From JAEUOS01 sp964470865 (GTDB lineage: Bacteria; Pseudomonadota; Gammaproteobacteria; Burkholderiales; JAEUOS01), in NCBI GenBank assembly GCA_964470865.1, contig CAYYFR010000085.1, forward strand, positions 1 through 22,534: a stretch of 22,534 bases of DNA, read 5' to 3'. Of this stretch, positions 14,275 to 22,465 are shown piece by piece. The position numbers were made by a program, and so were the translations under genes. Below the pieces are notes generated by a model. That model worked only from the letters and a program-made list of their open reading frames with translations. It ran no database searches and was not told the origin of the DNA. Each line of letters begins with the position of its first letter. The stretch's first letter is position 1.

Positions 14275-14817
14275 CTACCGCTGCCAGGCTTCCGCCAGGG
14301 TTCGCAACTGGAATCGCCCGTCATCGCGGAACAACCAGGTTTCGGTGAACTCAAGCCGCCCGCGGTTGAACATGCGCGACGCTGGACGCGGATAGGGGGC
14401 GCCGCGGCGCACGCTATCGACCGCATTACGCACCGTTTCGGGGTCTCCGTTGTCGCGCAACACGCGCGCATTGACGACGTTGCCTGACGTATCCAGGGCC
14501 ACGCTCATCACGATGACCGAACGCAGAAGATGGGGTGGTGCGCCGGTGAAAATCTGCTCGGCGGAGGTTTGGTGCAGGTGCTTGGCGAAGTCACGCTTGT
14601 ATTCTTCAACGCTGCGGGCACCCGAATTGGCGCCCGTGGCAGGGGCCGGCGCGGTTACGGGTGCAGGCAGCGCAGGCACCGCGGGCGCCGCTGGAGCCGC
14701 AGGGGCCGGTGCGGGAGCAGGTTCCGGCTGCGCCTGCGGCCGCCGTTGCGCACAACCGACAGCGGTCAACATGGCCACAAACAACACGGCCGCCAAAGTG
14801 ATCAGTCCCATCTTCAT
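14275..14817 (-). CDS. Lipoprotein with a TonB-C-like domain
   Basis: The 180-aa protein has a lipoprotein signal peptide with the lipobox L-T-A-V-G-C (lipidated Cys22). A Pro/Ala-rich linker follows (about 26-62), probably crossing the peptidoglycan layer. Then comes a helical stretch (65-85) and a C-terminal alpha/beta domain (about 88-165) containing SVIVMSVALDTSGNVVNARV and GRLEFTETWLFRDDGRFQ. That strand-helix-strand pattern resembles the TonB C-terminal fold. I do not recognise a named family. The start at 14817 has AAGG six bases upstream. It diverges from the PhyH gene. A perfect TTGACA stands on the minus strand at 14899-14894 but lacks a matching -10. Confidence 0.8.
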   Translation of the reverse strand: MKMGLITLAAVLFVAMLTAVGCAQRRPQAQPEPAPAPAPAAPAAPAVPALPAPVTAPAPATGANSGARSVEEYKRDFAKHLHQTSAEQIFTGAPPHLLRSVIVMSVALDTSGNVVNARVLRDNGDPETVRNAVDSVRRGAPYPRPASRMFNRGRLEFTETWLFRDDGRFQLRTLAEAWQR

Positions 14818-14991
14818 CGAACGCCTTCCAGGTTTTGCGATTCCGCTCTTTGCAGCCTCGGTTGCCGCGAGCGGCTTGCGCCTGCCAAACCAATGTCAAA
14901 ATATCCGCCTGCATCCGGCCAACAAATTAGCCTAGTCGGCCCCCGACCACAAGTCGCAACGCAACACACAATCCTTGCAAGGAACTGATCA

Positions 14992-15792
14992 ATGCTTGAC
15001 CAAACAATCCGTGCGGCCTATCGCGACGACGGCGTGGTCTGTCTGCGCGGCATCATCGCCCCCGAATGGGTCGCGCGCCTGCGCGAGGGCGTAGCCGAAA
15101 ACATGGCAACGCCGGGCCCCTTCGCCAAGCGCTACACGCCGGACGGCCAGCCCGGACTCTTCTTCGGTGACTATTGCAACTGGGAACGCATCCCCGCCTA
15201 CCGCGACTTTTTTTTCAACTCCTCCTTGAAGCATGTTGCGGCAGAACTGATGGCCTCACCCAAGGTGAACCTGTATCACGAGCATGTGCTGGTCAAGGAA
15301 CCGGGCACGCGCGAGAAGACGCCCTGGCATCACGATCAGCCGTATTACCCGATCGACGGCGAACACATCATCAGCTTCTGGATTCCGCTCGACCCGGTCG
15401 AACAACGCACTTGCCCGGAATACATCGCGGGCTCGCACCGCTGGGGCCGCTGGTTTCGACCGGCACGCTTCGCCGATCAGAAAGCCCACGCCAGCGCCAT
15501 CGACGGCCGCTTTGAGTCGATTCCGGACTTCGAAGCCGAACGCGCACAACACCGCATCGTGACGTGGGCGCTCACGCCGGGCGACTGCATCGCATTCCAT
15601 GGACTGACCGTGCACGGCGCGCCCGAGAACCTTTCGATGCACCGGCGCCGCGCGTTCTCGGCCCGCTTCACCGGGCAGGATGCGCGCTTTGTGTTGCGCG
15701 AAGGTTTCATGTCGCCGCCACCGCCCGAGACGGACGGGCCTTTGCCGGGTGCGATGCTGGATTCGAAGGTGTTTCCGGTGTTGCTGACCTGA
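14992..15792 (+). CDS. Phytanoyl-CoA dioxygenase (PhyH) family Fe(II)/2-oxoglutarate oxygenase
   Basis: The 266-aa cytosolic protein has the double-stranded beta-helix of the PhyH family. The iron triad is H113-x-D115 (in PWHHDQPYY) and the distal H208 (in LTVHGAPEN). The 2-oxoglutarate-binding arginine is in the RRRAFSARFTG segment (218-228). YIAGSHRWG (144-152) is the usual loop between them. Enzymes of this family hydroxylate acyl-CoAs or many other small molecules using O2 and 2-oxoglutarate, and the substrate here cannot be inferred. The start has AAGGA eight bases upstream of the ATG. The gene stands alone on the plus strand, 36 bases from the convergent thioesterase stop. Confidence 0.93.
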   Translation: MLDQTIRAAYRDDGVVCLRGIIAPEWVARLREGVAENMATPGPFAKRYTPDGQPGLFFGDYCNWERIPAYRDFFFNSSLKHVAAELMASPKVNLYHEHVLVKEPGTREKTPWHHDQPYYPIDGEHIISFWIPLDPVEQRTCPEYIAGSHRWGRWFRPARFADQKAHASAIDGRFESIPDFEAERAQHRIVTWALTPGDCIAFHGLTVHGAPENLSMHRRRAFSARFTGQDARFVLREGFMSPPPPETDGPLPGAMLDSKVFPVLLT

Positions 15793-15828
15793 CGCGGCCG
15801 CGCTGACCCGCTGATTCACCGCCATGTT

Positions 15829-16281
15829 TCAGGGGACGCCAGCGCCCTTGGCCAACAACTGCCAGGTCGAATTGGCCACCGCCAGCAAACTGCCTGCGGC
15901 ATCGGTCAGGCGAGTCTCGAGATAGTTGATCGATTTGCCCTTTTTGAGAAAGCGTCCTTCGGCACGCAGGCGACCGACCCGCGCCGGCCGCAGAAACTGG
16001 GTTTTCATCTCCAGGGTCATGCCCGGCCCGATGACTTTTTGCAGCAGGTGCCCCATCGAGATGTCGAGCACCGTGGCGATCACTCCGCCGTGCACCGTGC
16101 CTTGCGGGTTGAACATGAAATCAAGGGCGTCAAATTCCACCACGCAGGTATCGGCATCAGGGTAGCTGACCTCGAGGCCGAGCAGGCGCGCGAGAAAGAA
16201 GCGCCCGAATTCCTGCTGATGGTCGGCAATTGCCTGCTCAAAGGCGCGGCGCGCGGTGGTTTCGTCGATTTTTCTGCTCAT
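15829..16281 (-). CDS. PaaI-type hotdog-fold thioesterase
   Basis: The 150-aa protein (from the ATG at 16281) has the hotdog thioesterase signature NPQGTVHGGVIATVLDISMG (58-77), with HGG at 64-66 and the usual aspartate at 73. The strands EMKTQFLRPARVGRLRAEG and a C-terminal SLLAVANSTWQLL follow. It should hydrolyse acyl-CoA thioesters, probably medium-chain or aromatic, in the cytosol. GGAAAAG about 8 bases upstream supports this ATG; an in-frame ATG at 16371 adds 30 basic residues with no family match. It diverges from the opine dehydrogenase remnant and is near an acyl-CoA synthetase. Confidence 0.9.
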   Translation of the reverse strand: MSRKIDETTARRAFEQAIADHQQEFGRFFLARLLGLEVSYPDADTCVVEFDALDFMFNPQGTVHGGVIATVLDISMGHLLQKVIGPGMTLEMKTQFLRPARVGRLRAEGRFLKKGKSINYLETRLTDAAGSLLAVANSTWQLLAKGAGVP

Positions 16282-16375
16282 GGAGTCTTTTCCGGGAATG
16301 ACCTGCGATCTGGTTGAACGGTGGAGCCAACTGCAGCGTGCTGATCTTCGAGAGTACGGCTTGTATTCCAATCAT

Positions 16376-17015
16376 ACTTTCAAGACCATTCGGAGTCTGC
16401 CTTGCATCGATCCAATCCTCGAACTCGCACGGACCCTGTTTGGCGACCGCTTCGCCGCACAATTCGATTTGCTGGCGATTTCGTTGTCGCAAACCAAATT
16501 TGGTGGCTCATGTGCCTCTCGCACTGGCCAACCTGTCGCGAATGGAGCGTGGCGAAACCTGGGCCCAGTACGACCACATGGCCGGCGCCACCGCGCACCT
16601 GACCGTGGCACTCGACCGCGAACGCCTCGCAGTGGCGCGCGCCTTCGGCCTTGAAGTGCGCAGCATCGAACAGCACTTTCATCATTCGTTCGGCGCGCCG
16701 ATGGCCGATTTCAGCGACCAGTGCCGCTGGGTACATGCCCACCTGGGCAGCCCGAACGGGCCGGCCACGCTCGATCCCCGCTACATCACCGAAGACGTGC
16801 CCTACGGGCTGGTGTTCAATGCGCGGATGGCGCGCATGGCCGCCGTGCCCACACCAATCACTGACGGCTGCATCGCGCTGGCCGGCGGTGCCTACGGGTG
16901 CGATTTCACGCAGACCAACGATCTGATTGCAGCGATTGAGCCCGATCGCATCGGCGTCAACGAGTTGCGCGCAGTCCTGGCGGGCACCGCCCGACTCAAC
17001 GCAGCGAAGCGTTGA
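16376..17015 (+). pseudogene. Octopine/opine dehydrogenase family remnant, truncated and frameshifted
   Basis: Two frames together give one opine-dehydrogenase-like product. The first (16376 to about 16495) reads FKTIRSLPCIDPILELARTL, then DRFAAQFDLLAISLSQT. The second (from about 16497) reads NLVAHVPLALANLSRMERGE and later LDPRYITEDVPYGL, PTPITDGCIALAGGAYG and the end. Removing one A from the AAA at 16496-16498 joins them into a continuous QTNLVAHVPL. The catalytic triad survives: the His of VAHVPL, an Arg exactly 90 residues on (PRY) and an Asp five further (TEDVP). This matches the spacing of His202/Arg292/Asp297 in N-(1-D-carboxylethyl)-L-norvaline dehydrogenase. The whole N-terminal NAD(P)-binding Rossmann domain (about 140-180 residues) is absent, because the thioesterase gene begins 95 bases upstream on the other strand. 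The end overlaps the korB-like stop by 20 bases. Confidence 0.82.
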
Positions 17016-18051
17016 TCTTGTCTAATGCCGCCGATCCCGGGCAGAGCACGCGCTCGCTCAAGGTGCTCAAGGGCACGTTCACGGTGTTGGCATAGATGTG
17101 CAGGTCTTCGGGTTCCGGGTTCACATACAGAAGCCCGGTCACCACTTCGCCGCGGGCCTGGTGTTCCTGCAGGAAATTCATCGCACCGATGCGATTGTTG
17201 GGGTCGTAGTCGGCGTGCAATTTGCGCAGGCGCAGCACCGAACCGTCGTGCTGCACCACTTCCTGCAACATGCCGGGCGCGTAGTCGGTGGTGATTTCCT
17301 CGCGCTTGGGCATGAAGTCGATGCGGTTCACTGCCTCGTTGTGCTCGCGCACGTAGTCGTAGCTCTTGGTCGAGCCGGGGTGGTTGTTGAATGCCACGCA
17401 CGGCGACACCACATCGATGAAGGCCGCGCCCTGGTGCGCAATCGCCGCTTCGATCAGCGGCACCAGTTGCGCCTTGTCGCCCGAGAAACTGCGCGCCACG
17501 AAGGTCGCGCCCAGCTGCAGGGCCAGGCCCACCATATCGACTGGCGAGTCGTTGTTGATGGCGCCGCGCTTGGCCTTGGAGCCCTTGTCGGCGGTGGCCG
17601 AGAACTGGCCCTTGGTCAGGCCGTAGACACCGTTGTTCATGACGATGTAGACCATGTTGACGCCGCGGCGCATTGAATGCGCGAACTGCCCCAGGCCGAT
17701 CGAGGCGGAATCGCCATCGCCCGAGACCCCCATGTAGATCAGTTCGCGATTGGCCAGGTTGGCACCGGTCAATACCGAGGGCATGCGGCCATGCACGGTG
17801 TTGAAGCCGTGCGACTGACCGAGAAAATAGGTTGGTGTCTTCGACGAGCAGCCGATGCCCGACAACTTGGCCACCCGATGCGGTTCGATGTCCAGGTTGA
17901 AGGCGGCCTGAATGATGGCCGCCGAAATCGAGTCATGCCCGCATCCGGCGCACAGGGTCGACACCGGCCCTTCGTAGTCGCGCCGGGTGAAACCGCGCTT
18001 GTTGGTCGCCAGAGTCGGATGGTGCAGCTTGGGCTTGGTCAGGTATGTCAT
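16996..18051 (-). CDS. korB: 2-oxoacid:ferredoxin oxidoreductase, beta subunit (KorB-like)
   Basis: The 351-aa cytosolic subunit binds thiamine diphosphate and one 4Fe-4S cluster. Visible ligands are CAGC (34-37), GIGC (Cys68) and SPCVAFNNH (Cys218). The TPP motif begins GDGDSASIGLGQFAHSMRRG (111-130) and ends with N139-N140. With the alpha subunit it would decarboxylate a 2-oxoacid, make the acyl-CoA and reduce ferredoxin. 2-Oxoglutarate is the likeliest substrate by resemblance, but pyruvate or an aromatic 2-oxoacid is not excluded. GGAG five bases upstream sets the start at 18051; an ATG at 18075 adds eight residues. It is the last gene of a three-gene operon, 57 bases after the alpha gene. 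The gap between them has a small GC hairpin (CCCGCC 18067-18072 with GGCGGG 18087-18092). Confidence 0.9.
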   Translation of the reverse strand: MTYLTKPKLHHPTLATNKRGFTRRDYEGPVSTLCAGCGHDSISAAIIQAAFNLDIEPHRVAKLSGIGCSSKTPTYFLGQSHGFNTVHGRMPSVLTGANLANRELIYMGVSGDGDSASIGLGQFAHSMRRGVNMVYIVMNNGVYGLTKGQFSATADKGSKAKRGAINNDSPVDMVGLALQLGATFVARSFSGDKAQLVPLIEAAIAHQGAAFIDVVSPCVAFNNHPGSTKSYDYVREHNEAVNRIDFMPKREEITTDYAPGMLQEVVQHDGSVLRLRKLHADYDPNNRIGAMNFLQEHQARGEVVTGLLYVNPEPEDLHIYANTVNVPLSTLSERVLCPGSAALDKINASLR

Positions 18052-18108
18052 GTTCGCTCCGTCGTACCCGCCCACGCGATTGGCGCGGCGGGATGAAAAT
18101 TGAATTGC

Positions 18109-19959
18109 CTACTGTGCGACCTTCTTGATCGGCGTGACGTTGAGAAACGCCACATGCTCGGAAATCGCCGCGATGATGAAGCGCGCCGTGATCGGCGTGC
18201 CGTCGTAATGCAGCACCGGCACCACGCGCGCGGAATCGAGATCGCCTTCATTGATCAGCATCGAACGAAACTGCGCGTCACGGTTCTGCTCGACCACGAA
18301 TACCTGGTCATGCGAAGCGATGAACTCCATCACGCTTGCATGAAACGGGAAGCCGCGCACCCGCATGGCGTCAAGCGGCCTGCCCTGGGCTTCGAGTACA
18401 TCGAGCGCTTCGGTCATGGCCGGGCTGGTCGAGCCGAAATAGATGACGCCAAGCTTGGACGGCCGCGAGGCGGCGCGGGTGAGCGGATGCGGCACCAGGT
18501 TCCTGGCCGTTTCCCACTTGCGCTCCAGGCGCTGCATGTTGTCCACATACACCGGGCCCTCTTCGCTATAACGCGCATAGCGGTCCTTGGTGGTGCCGCG
18601 GGTGAAATAGGCGCCACGTTTGGGGTGGGTTCCCGGATAAGTGCGGTAGGGTATGCCGTCACCGTCGACATCAAGATAACGGCCGAAATCACGGCCGGCT
18701 TCGAGTTCCTCGGCAGACATCACCTTGCCGTGGTCATACTTGCGATCGTCGTCCCATACCAGCGGTTCGCACAGGCGCGTATTCATGCCGATGTCCAGGT
18801 CGGTCATGAGGAAAATCGGCGTTTGCAGACGGTCGGCCAGGTCGAGCGCGGTGGCGGCGAAGTCGAAACATTCCTTGGGATCTTCGGGGAACAGCATCGG
18901 ATGCTTGGTATCGCCGTTGGACGCATAGGCACATGACAGCAGGTCGGCCTGTTGGGTACGGGTGGGCATGCCGGTCGAAGGCCCGCCGCGCTGCACATTG
19001 ATGATGGTGGCCGGAATCTCGGCGAAGTAGGCCAGCCCGATGAACTCGGTCATCAGCGAAATACCCGGGCCGGAGGTGGCGGTAAAGGCGCGCGCGCCGT
19101 TCCAGCCGGCGCCGATGACCATGCCGATCGAGGCCAGTTCATCCTCCGCCTGCACGATGGCGAAGCGATTCTTGCCGGTCTCGGGATCGACGCGGAATTT
19201 GCGGCAATGCTTCTCGAAAGCCTCGGCGACCGAGGATGAGGGCGTGATCGGGTACCAGGCGCACACCGTGGCGCCGCCATATACCGCACCCAGCGCCGCC
19301 GCGTTGTTGCCCTCGATGAAAATGCGCTTGCCGACGTTGTCGGCGCGCTTGACCTTCAAGCCAACGCCGGCGCAATCGAGATGCGCGATGGCGTAGTCCC
19401 GCCCCATTTGCAGCGCATGCAGATTGGGCTTCAAGAGCGCTTCCTTGCCGCGATACTGTTCACCGATCAGTTGCCCGATGGCGTCTGACTCAATGTCCAG
19501 CAAGGCCGACAGCGCGCCTACGTAAATGATGTTCTTGAACAGTTGGCGTTGACGAACGTCGGTGTATGCCTCATTGGTGATCTGCGTCAATGGCATGCCC
19601 AGCACATTGATGTCTTCGCGGAATTTCGACTTCGGCATCGGCCGCGTGCTGTCGTAGAACAGGTAGCCGCCGGGCTCGATTTCCTTGACATCGGCATCCC
19701 AGGTCTGCGGATTCATCGCCACCATCAGGTCACAGCCGCCGCGCCGGCCGAGATAACCCCTTTCGCTTACCCGCACCTCGTACCAGGTCGGCAGGCCCTG
19801 GATGTTTGAAGGGAAGATGTTGCGCGGCGACACCGGCACGCCCATGCGCAGGATGGAGCGCGCAAACAGCTCGTTGGCCGAGGCTGACCCCGAGCCGTTG
19901 ACGTTGGCAAACTTGATGACGAAATCGTTGACTGCGGAGATCTTTTTCATGACGGCCAT
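18109..19959 (-). CDS. korA: 2-oxoacid:ferredoxin oxidoreductase, fused gamma-alpha subunit (KorA-like)
   Basis: The 616-aa protein has the gamma domain first (about 12-200, with NGSGSASANELFARSILRMG and YEVRVSERGYLGRRGGCDLM). The alpha domain follows (about 210-600): YPITPSSSVAEAFEKH (236-251), the TSGPGISLMTEFIGLAYFAE segment, QRGGPSTGMPTRTQQADLL, and a C-terminal transketolase-like domain with GSTSPAMTEALDVLEAQG. This gamma-alpha fusion is the usual two-subunit KorAB layout. It forms the substrate/CoA half of the enzyme and holds no Fe-S cluster of its own. The ATG at 19959 is six bases past the TAA of the flavoprotein gene, with AAGGA close by; ATG 19950 is an alternative. Tight spacing shows an operon with its neighbours on both sides. 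Confidence 0.92.
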   Translation of the reverse strand: MAVMKKISAVNDFVIKFANVNGSGSASANELFARSILRMGVPVSPRNIFPSNIQGLPTWYEVRVSERGYLGRRGGCDLMVAMNPQTWDADVKEIEPGGYLFYDSTRPMPKSKFREDINVLGMPLTQITNEAYTDVRQRQLFKNIIYVGALSALLDIESDAIGQLIGEQYRGKEALLKPNLHALQMGRDYAIAHLDCAGVGLKVKRADNVGKRIFIEGNNAAALGAVYGGATVCAWYPITPSSSVAEAFEKHCRKFRVDPETGKNRFAIVQAEDELASIGMVIGAGWNGARAFTATSGPGISLMTEFIGLAYFAEIPATIINVQRGGPSTGMPTRTQQADLLSCAYASNGDTKHPMLFPEDPKECFDFAATALDLADRLQTPIFLMTDLDIGMNTRLCEPLVWDDDRKYDHGKVMSAEELEAGRDFGRYLDVDGDGIPYRTYPGTHPKRGAYFTRGTTKDRYARYSEEGPVYVDNMQRLERKWETARNLVPHPLTRAASRPSKLGVIYFGSTSPAMTEALDVLEAQGRPLDAMRVRGFPFHASVMEFIASHDQVFVVEQNRDAQFRSMLINEGDLDSARVVPVLHYDGTPITARFIIAAISEHVAFLNVTPIKKVAQ

Positions 19960-19965
19960 GAGTCC

Positions 19966-21798
19966 TTATGCGGCGCGCTTGAGCGGCTGCGGCGGGATGG
20001 CCCGATCACGGCACGCAGGCCCCGCGTTGGTGGTGTCGAGCAGGAACTTCTGCATATCCCAGGCACCGGTCGGGCAGCGCTCGGCACACAGGCCGCAGTG
20101 CAGGCAAACGTCCTCGTCCTTGGCCATGATGCGCCCGGTCTTGAGACCGCTGCCAATATACAAGTCCTGCGCCAGGTTGAGCGCCGGCGCGGTCAGCCTG
20201 CCGCGCACTTCAGTTTCTTCGCCATCCGCGGTAAACGTGATGCAGTCCATCGGACAGATGTCGACGCAGGCATCGCACTCGATGCACTGGCCGGCCGAAA
20301 ACACGGTCTGGACGTCGCAGTTGAGGCAGCGCTGCGCTTCCTTCCAGGCCATCTGCGGATCAAAGCCCAGTTCTACTTCAATCTTGATGTTCTTCAGCGC
20401 GATGTTGATGTCCTTCAACGGCACTTTGTAGCGAATGTCGTTCGACACGTCGTTGTCGTAACTCCATTCGTGGATCCCCATTTTCTGGCTCATCAGGTTG
20501 GTCATCGGCGGCGGCCGCTTGGCCACGTCTTCACCGTTGCAGAAACGGTCGATCGACACCGCAGCCTCGTGGCCGTGCGCCACCGCCCAGATGATGTTCT
20601 TCGGCCCGAAGGCCGCGTCGCCGCCGAAAAACACTTTGGGGATGCTCGACTGCATGGTGACCTGGTCGACCACCGGCATGCCCCATTTGTCGAATTCCAG
20701 GCCGATGTCACGCTCCATCCACGGGAACGCGTTCTCCTGCCCGACCGCCACCAGCACATCGTCACACTCGAAATGCTGATCCGGCTCACCGGAGGCAACC
20801 AGCGAACGGCGGCCGCGATCGTCATACACCGCCTTGACCTTTTCGAACAGCATGCCGGTCAGGCGGCCGTTGTCATGCTTGAATTCCTTGGGCACGAGGT
20901 AATTGATGATCGGAATGCCCTCGTGAATCGCGTCTTCCTTTTCCCACGGGCTGGCTTTCATTTCGTCGAAGCCGGAACGCACGATCACCTTGACGTCCTC
21001 GCCCCCCAGGCGACGTGAGGAACGACAGCAGTCCATCGCGGTATTGCCCCCACCCAGCACGATGACGCGACGGCCGATCTTGTCGATATGCTCAAACGAC
21101 ACGCTCGACAACCAGTCGATGCCGATGTGAATGTTTTTCGCCGCCTCCTTGCGCCCGGGAAGATCGAGGTCGCGGCCGCGCGGCGCGCCGGAACCGACGA
21201 ACACCGCGTCATAGCCCTGGCCTAGCAGGTCCTTGAGACTGTCGATCCGCACGCCGGAGCGAAAGTCAACGCCCATGTCAAGGATGTAACCGGTTTCTTC
21301 GTCGATCACCGATTCGGGCAGGCGGAACTTCGGGATCTGGCTGCGAATGAAACCGCCGGCCTTCTTGTCGCCATCGAATAGCGTGATCTCGTAACCGAGC
21401 GGCGCCAGATCACGCGCCACCGTAAGTGAAGCCGGCCCGGCACCGACACAGGCGATGCGCTTGCCGTTCTTCGTCGAGGGCACCTTGGGCATGCGCTGCG
21501 AGACATCGCCCTTGTAGTCGGCGGCGACGCGCTTCAGGCGGCAAATCGCGACCGGTTCCTTGGATTCACCATCCTCGACACGGCTGCGGCGACAGGCCGG
21601 TTCGCAGGGGCGGTCGCAGGTGCGGCCGAGTACACCCGGGAACACATTGGACTGCCAGTTGACCATGTAGGCATCGGAATAACGACCATCGGCGATCAAG
21701 CGGATGTACTCGGGAACAGGTGTGTGGGCAGGGCATGCCCATTGGCAATCGACGACTTTGTGAAAGTAATCGGGGTGGCCAATATCGGTCGGCTTCAA
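19966..21798 (-). CDS. GltD-like NAD(P)/FAD iron-sulfur oxidoreductase with a C-terminal ferredoxin domain
   Basis: From a TTG at 21798 the protein has 610 residues. The N-terminal domain has GltD-type cluster cysteines (C18, C22, C61, C65, C69). The FAD motif VGAGPAS (118-124) has serine where GltD usually has glycine, and the NAD(P) motif is VLGGGNTAMDC. The C-terminal part holds two 4Fe-4S ferredoxin motifs, CIECDACVDICP and CLHCGLCAERCP, preceded by CLNC. It probably moves electrons between NAD(P) and the KorAB ferredoxin/cluster chain. I recall a third kor gene of this type beside korAB in Thauera aromatica (korC), but cannot confirm identity here. The TTG start is strongly supported: AGGAGG lies at 21813-21808 on the minus strand, nine bases upstream, and family similarity begins at once. 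Upstream in-frame codons to 21981 look non-conserved. First gene of the operon. Confidence 0.88.
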   Translation of the reverse strand: MKPTDIGHPDYFHKVVDCQWACPAHTPVPEYIRLIADGRYSDAYMVNWQSNVFPGVLGRTCDRPCEPACRRSRVEDGESKEPVAICRLKRVAADYKGDVSQRMPKVPSTKNGKRIACVGAGPASLTVARDLAPLGYEITLFDGDKKAGGFIRSQIPKFRLPESVIDEETGYILDMGVDFRSGVRIDSLKDLLGQGYDAVFVGSGAPRGRDLDLPGRKEAAKNIHIGIDWLSSVSFEHIDKIGRRVIVLGGGNTAMDCCRSSRRLGGEDVKVIVRSGFDEMKASPWEKEDAIHEGIPIINYLVPKEFKHDNGRLTGMLFEKVKAVYDDRGRRSLVASGEPDQHFECDDVLVAVGQENAFPWMERDIGLEFDKWGMPVVDQVTMQSSIPKVFFGGDAAFGPKNIIWAVAHGHEAAVSIDRFCNGEDVAKRPPPMTNLMSQKMGIHEWSYDNDVSNDIRYKVPLKDINIALKNIKIEVELGFDPQMAWKEAQRCLNCDVQTVFSAGQCIECDACVDICPMDCITFTADGEETEVRGRLTAPALNLAQDLYIGSGLKTGRIMAKDEDVCLHCGLCAERCPTGAWDMQKFLLDTTNAGPACRDRAIPPQPLKRAA

Positions 21799-21867
21799 CG
21801 TGAAATTCCTCCTGTTGCGACGCGCCGCGATGGAGCGTAGTTTGTCTCTTGGGAATGCTCGGCGCCA

Positions 21868-21877
21868 TTGTATACAA
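21868..21877. promoter_or_regulatory. Palindrome upstream of the oxidoreductase operon
   Basis: TTGTATACAA is a perfect 10-bp palindrome 70-79 bases before the TTG start at 21798. The minus strand here also reads TACAAT, a -10-like hexamer overlapping the palindrome. TGTATACA cores are common GntR-family operators, so repression at this promoter is plausible. No regulator gene is in the window, and no good -35 is seen. Confidence 0.4.
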
Positions 21878-21926
21878 AGCCGCCACGCGAATGGGAGACT
21901 GAACCCTGCGAAATGCGAATTTTGCG

Positions 21927-21941
21927 CCTGCTGACAGCAGG
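21927..21941. promoter_or_regulatory. Second short palindrome upstream of the oxidoreductase operon
   Basis: CCTGCTG-A-CAGCAGG is a perfect 7+7 inverted repeat with a single central base, 129 bases before the operon start. It is too tight to fold as a hairpin, so a protein-binding site is more likely than an RNA structure. It could also be chance in GC-rich DNA. Confidence 0.25.
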
Positions 21942-22105
21942 GCTGAAGGCACATCACTGGCGCCTTTACAAGAATTTGCATGGCCTTGTTTTCAGTGCGG
22001 GTTTGTCCGGCAAGTGTGTGATTCCTGCATCAATTGTCAGGAGCGGACCTTTGGCGCATTTGAGGACTCTGCGGGCGGTGTCGCGACGTCGCAGACGACG
22101 ACCCT

Positions 22106-22342
22106 CTACTTGCGTTCGCCGCCCGATTGCGTGGTTTCCGCAATCACGGCATTCTCGCGCACCGATACGCTGTCTGCGGTGGTTTGCGACTTCCCGCTTG
22201 CCATCAACTCGGGCTCTGCACGGTCCATGCTTCCGGTGACTTTGTCATCGCTCGCGCAGTCGGCCATGCCGGCCTTTTCGTTGGTCAACATGCCGGACGT
22301 GGAAGGCATTGCCCGCAAGCACCATGCACTTAACCGACGCAC
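22106..22342 (-). CDS. Possible small hypothetical protein (doubtful)
   Basis: The stretch 21799-22465 has no convincing gene. Its best candidate is a minus-strand frame of up to 78 residues ending in GGERK, hydrophilic and acidic in its central part, with strong purine bias at first codon positions as in real genes. The plus strand is also open over the same bases (22014-22430) but gives a serine/proline-rich, unlikely product. Both frames share the same third positions, so G/C at the wobble base does not choose between them. No ribosome-binding site was found for any ATG, and I recognise no family. It may be non-coding or a degraded gene. Confidence 0.22.
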   Translation of the reverse strand: MRRLSAWCLRAMPSTSGMLTNEKAGMADCASDDKVTGSMDRAEPELMASGKSQTTADSVSVRENAVIAETTQSGGERK

Positions 22343-22465
22343 CGCGCCACCGGGCTTCTTGGTCCGGACGAATGGCCTTCATCGCGCCGCGATGCCGCCC
22401 CTGCGCCCGCTGCCGCGCCGGCGATGGTAGATTCGTATCCTCGACCAAATTCAAAAGGAAGCGAC

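Noticed and set aside
14894..14899. Perfect TTGACA on the minus strand upstream of the lipoprotein gene
   Set aside because: No acceptable -10 at 16-18 bases downstream (the hexamer there is AGCCGC), so it is not called a promoter.
20098..21018. 306-residue plus-strand open frame opposite the flavoprotein
   Set aside because: Antisense shadow; the minus strand has FAD, NAD(P) and ferredoxin motifs over the same bases.
22014..22430. 138-residue plus-strand frame beginning with a C-x-x-C-x-x-C-like MCDSCINC
   Set aside because: The rest of the product is serine/proline-rich with an arginine-rich end, there is no ribosome-binding site and no family match; the cysteines alone do not support a metal-binding protein.
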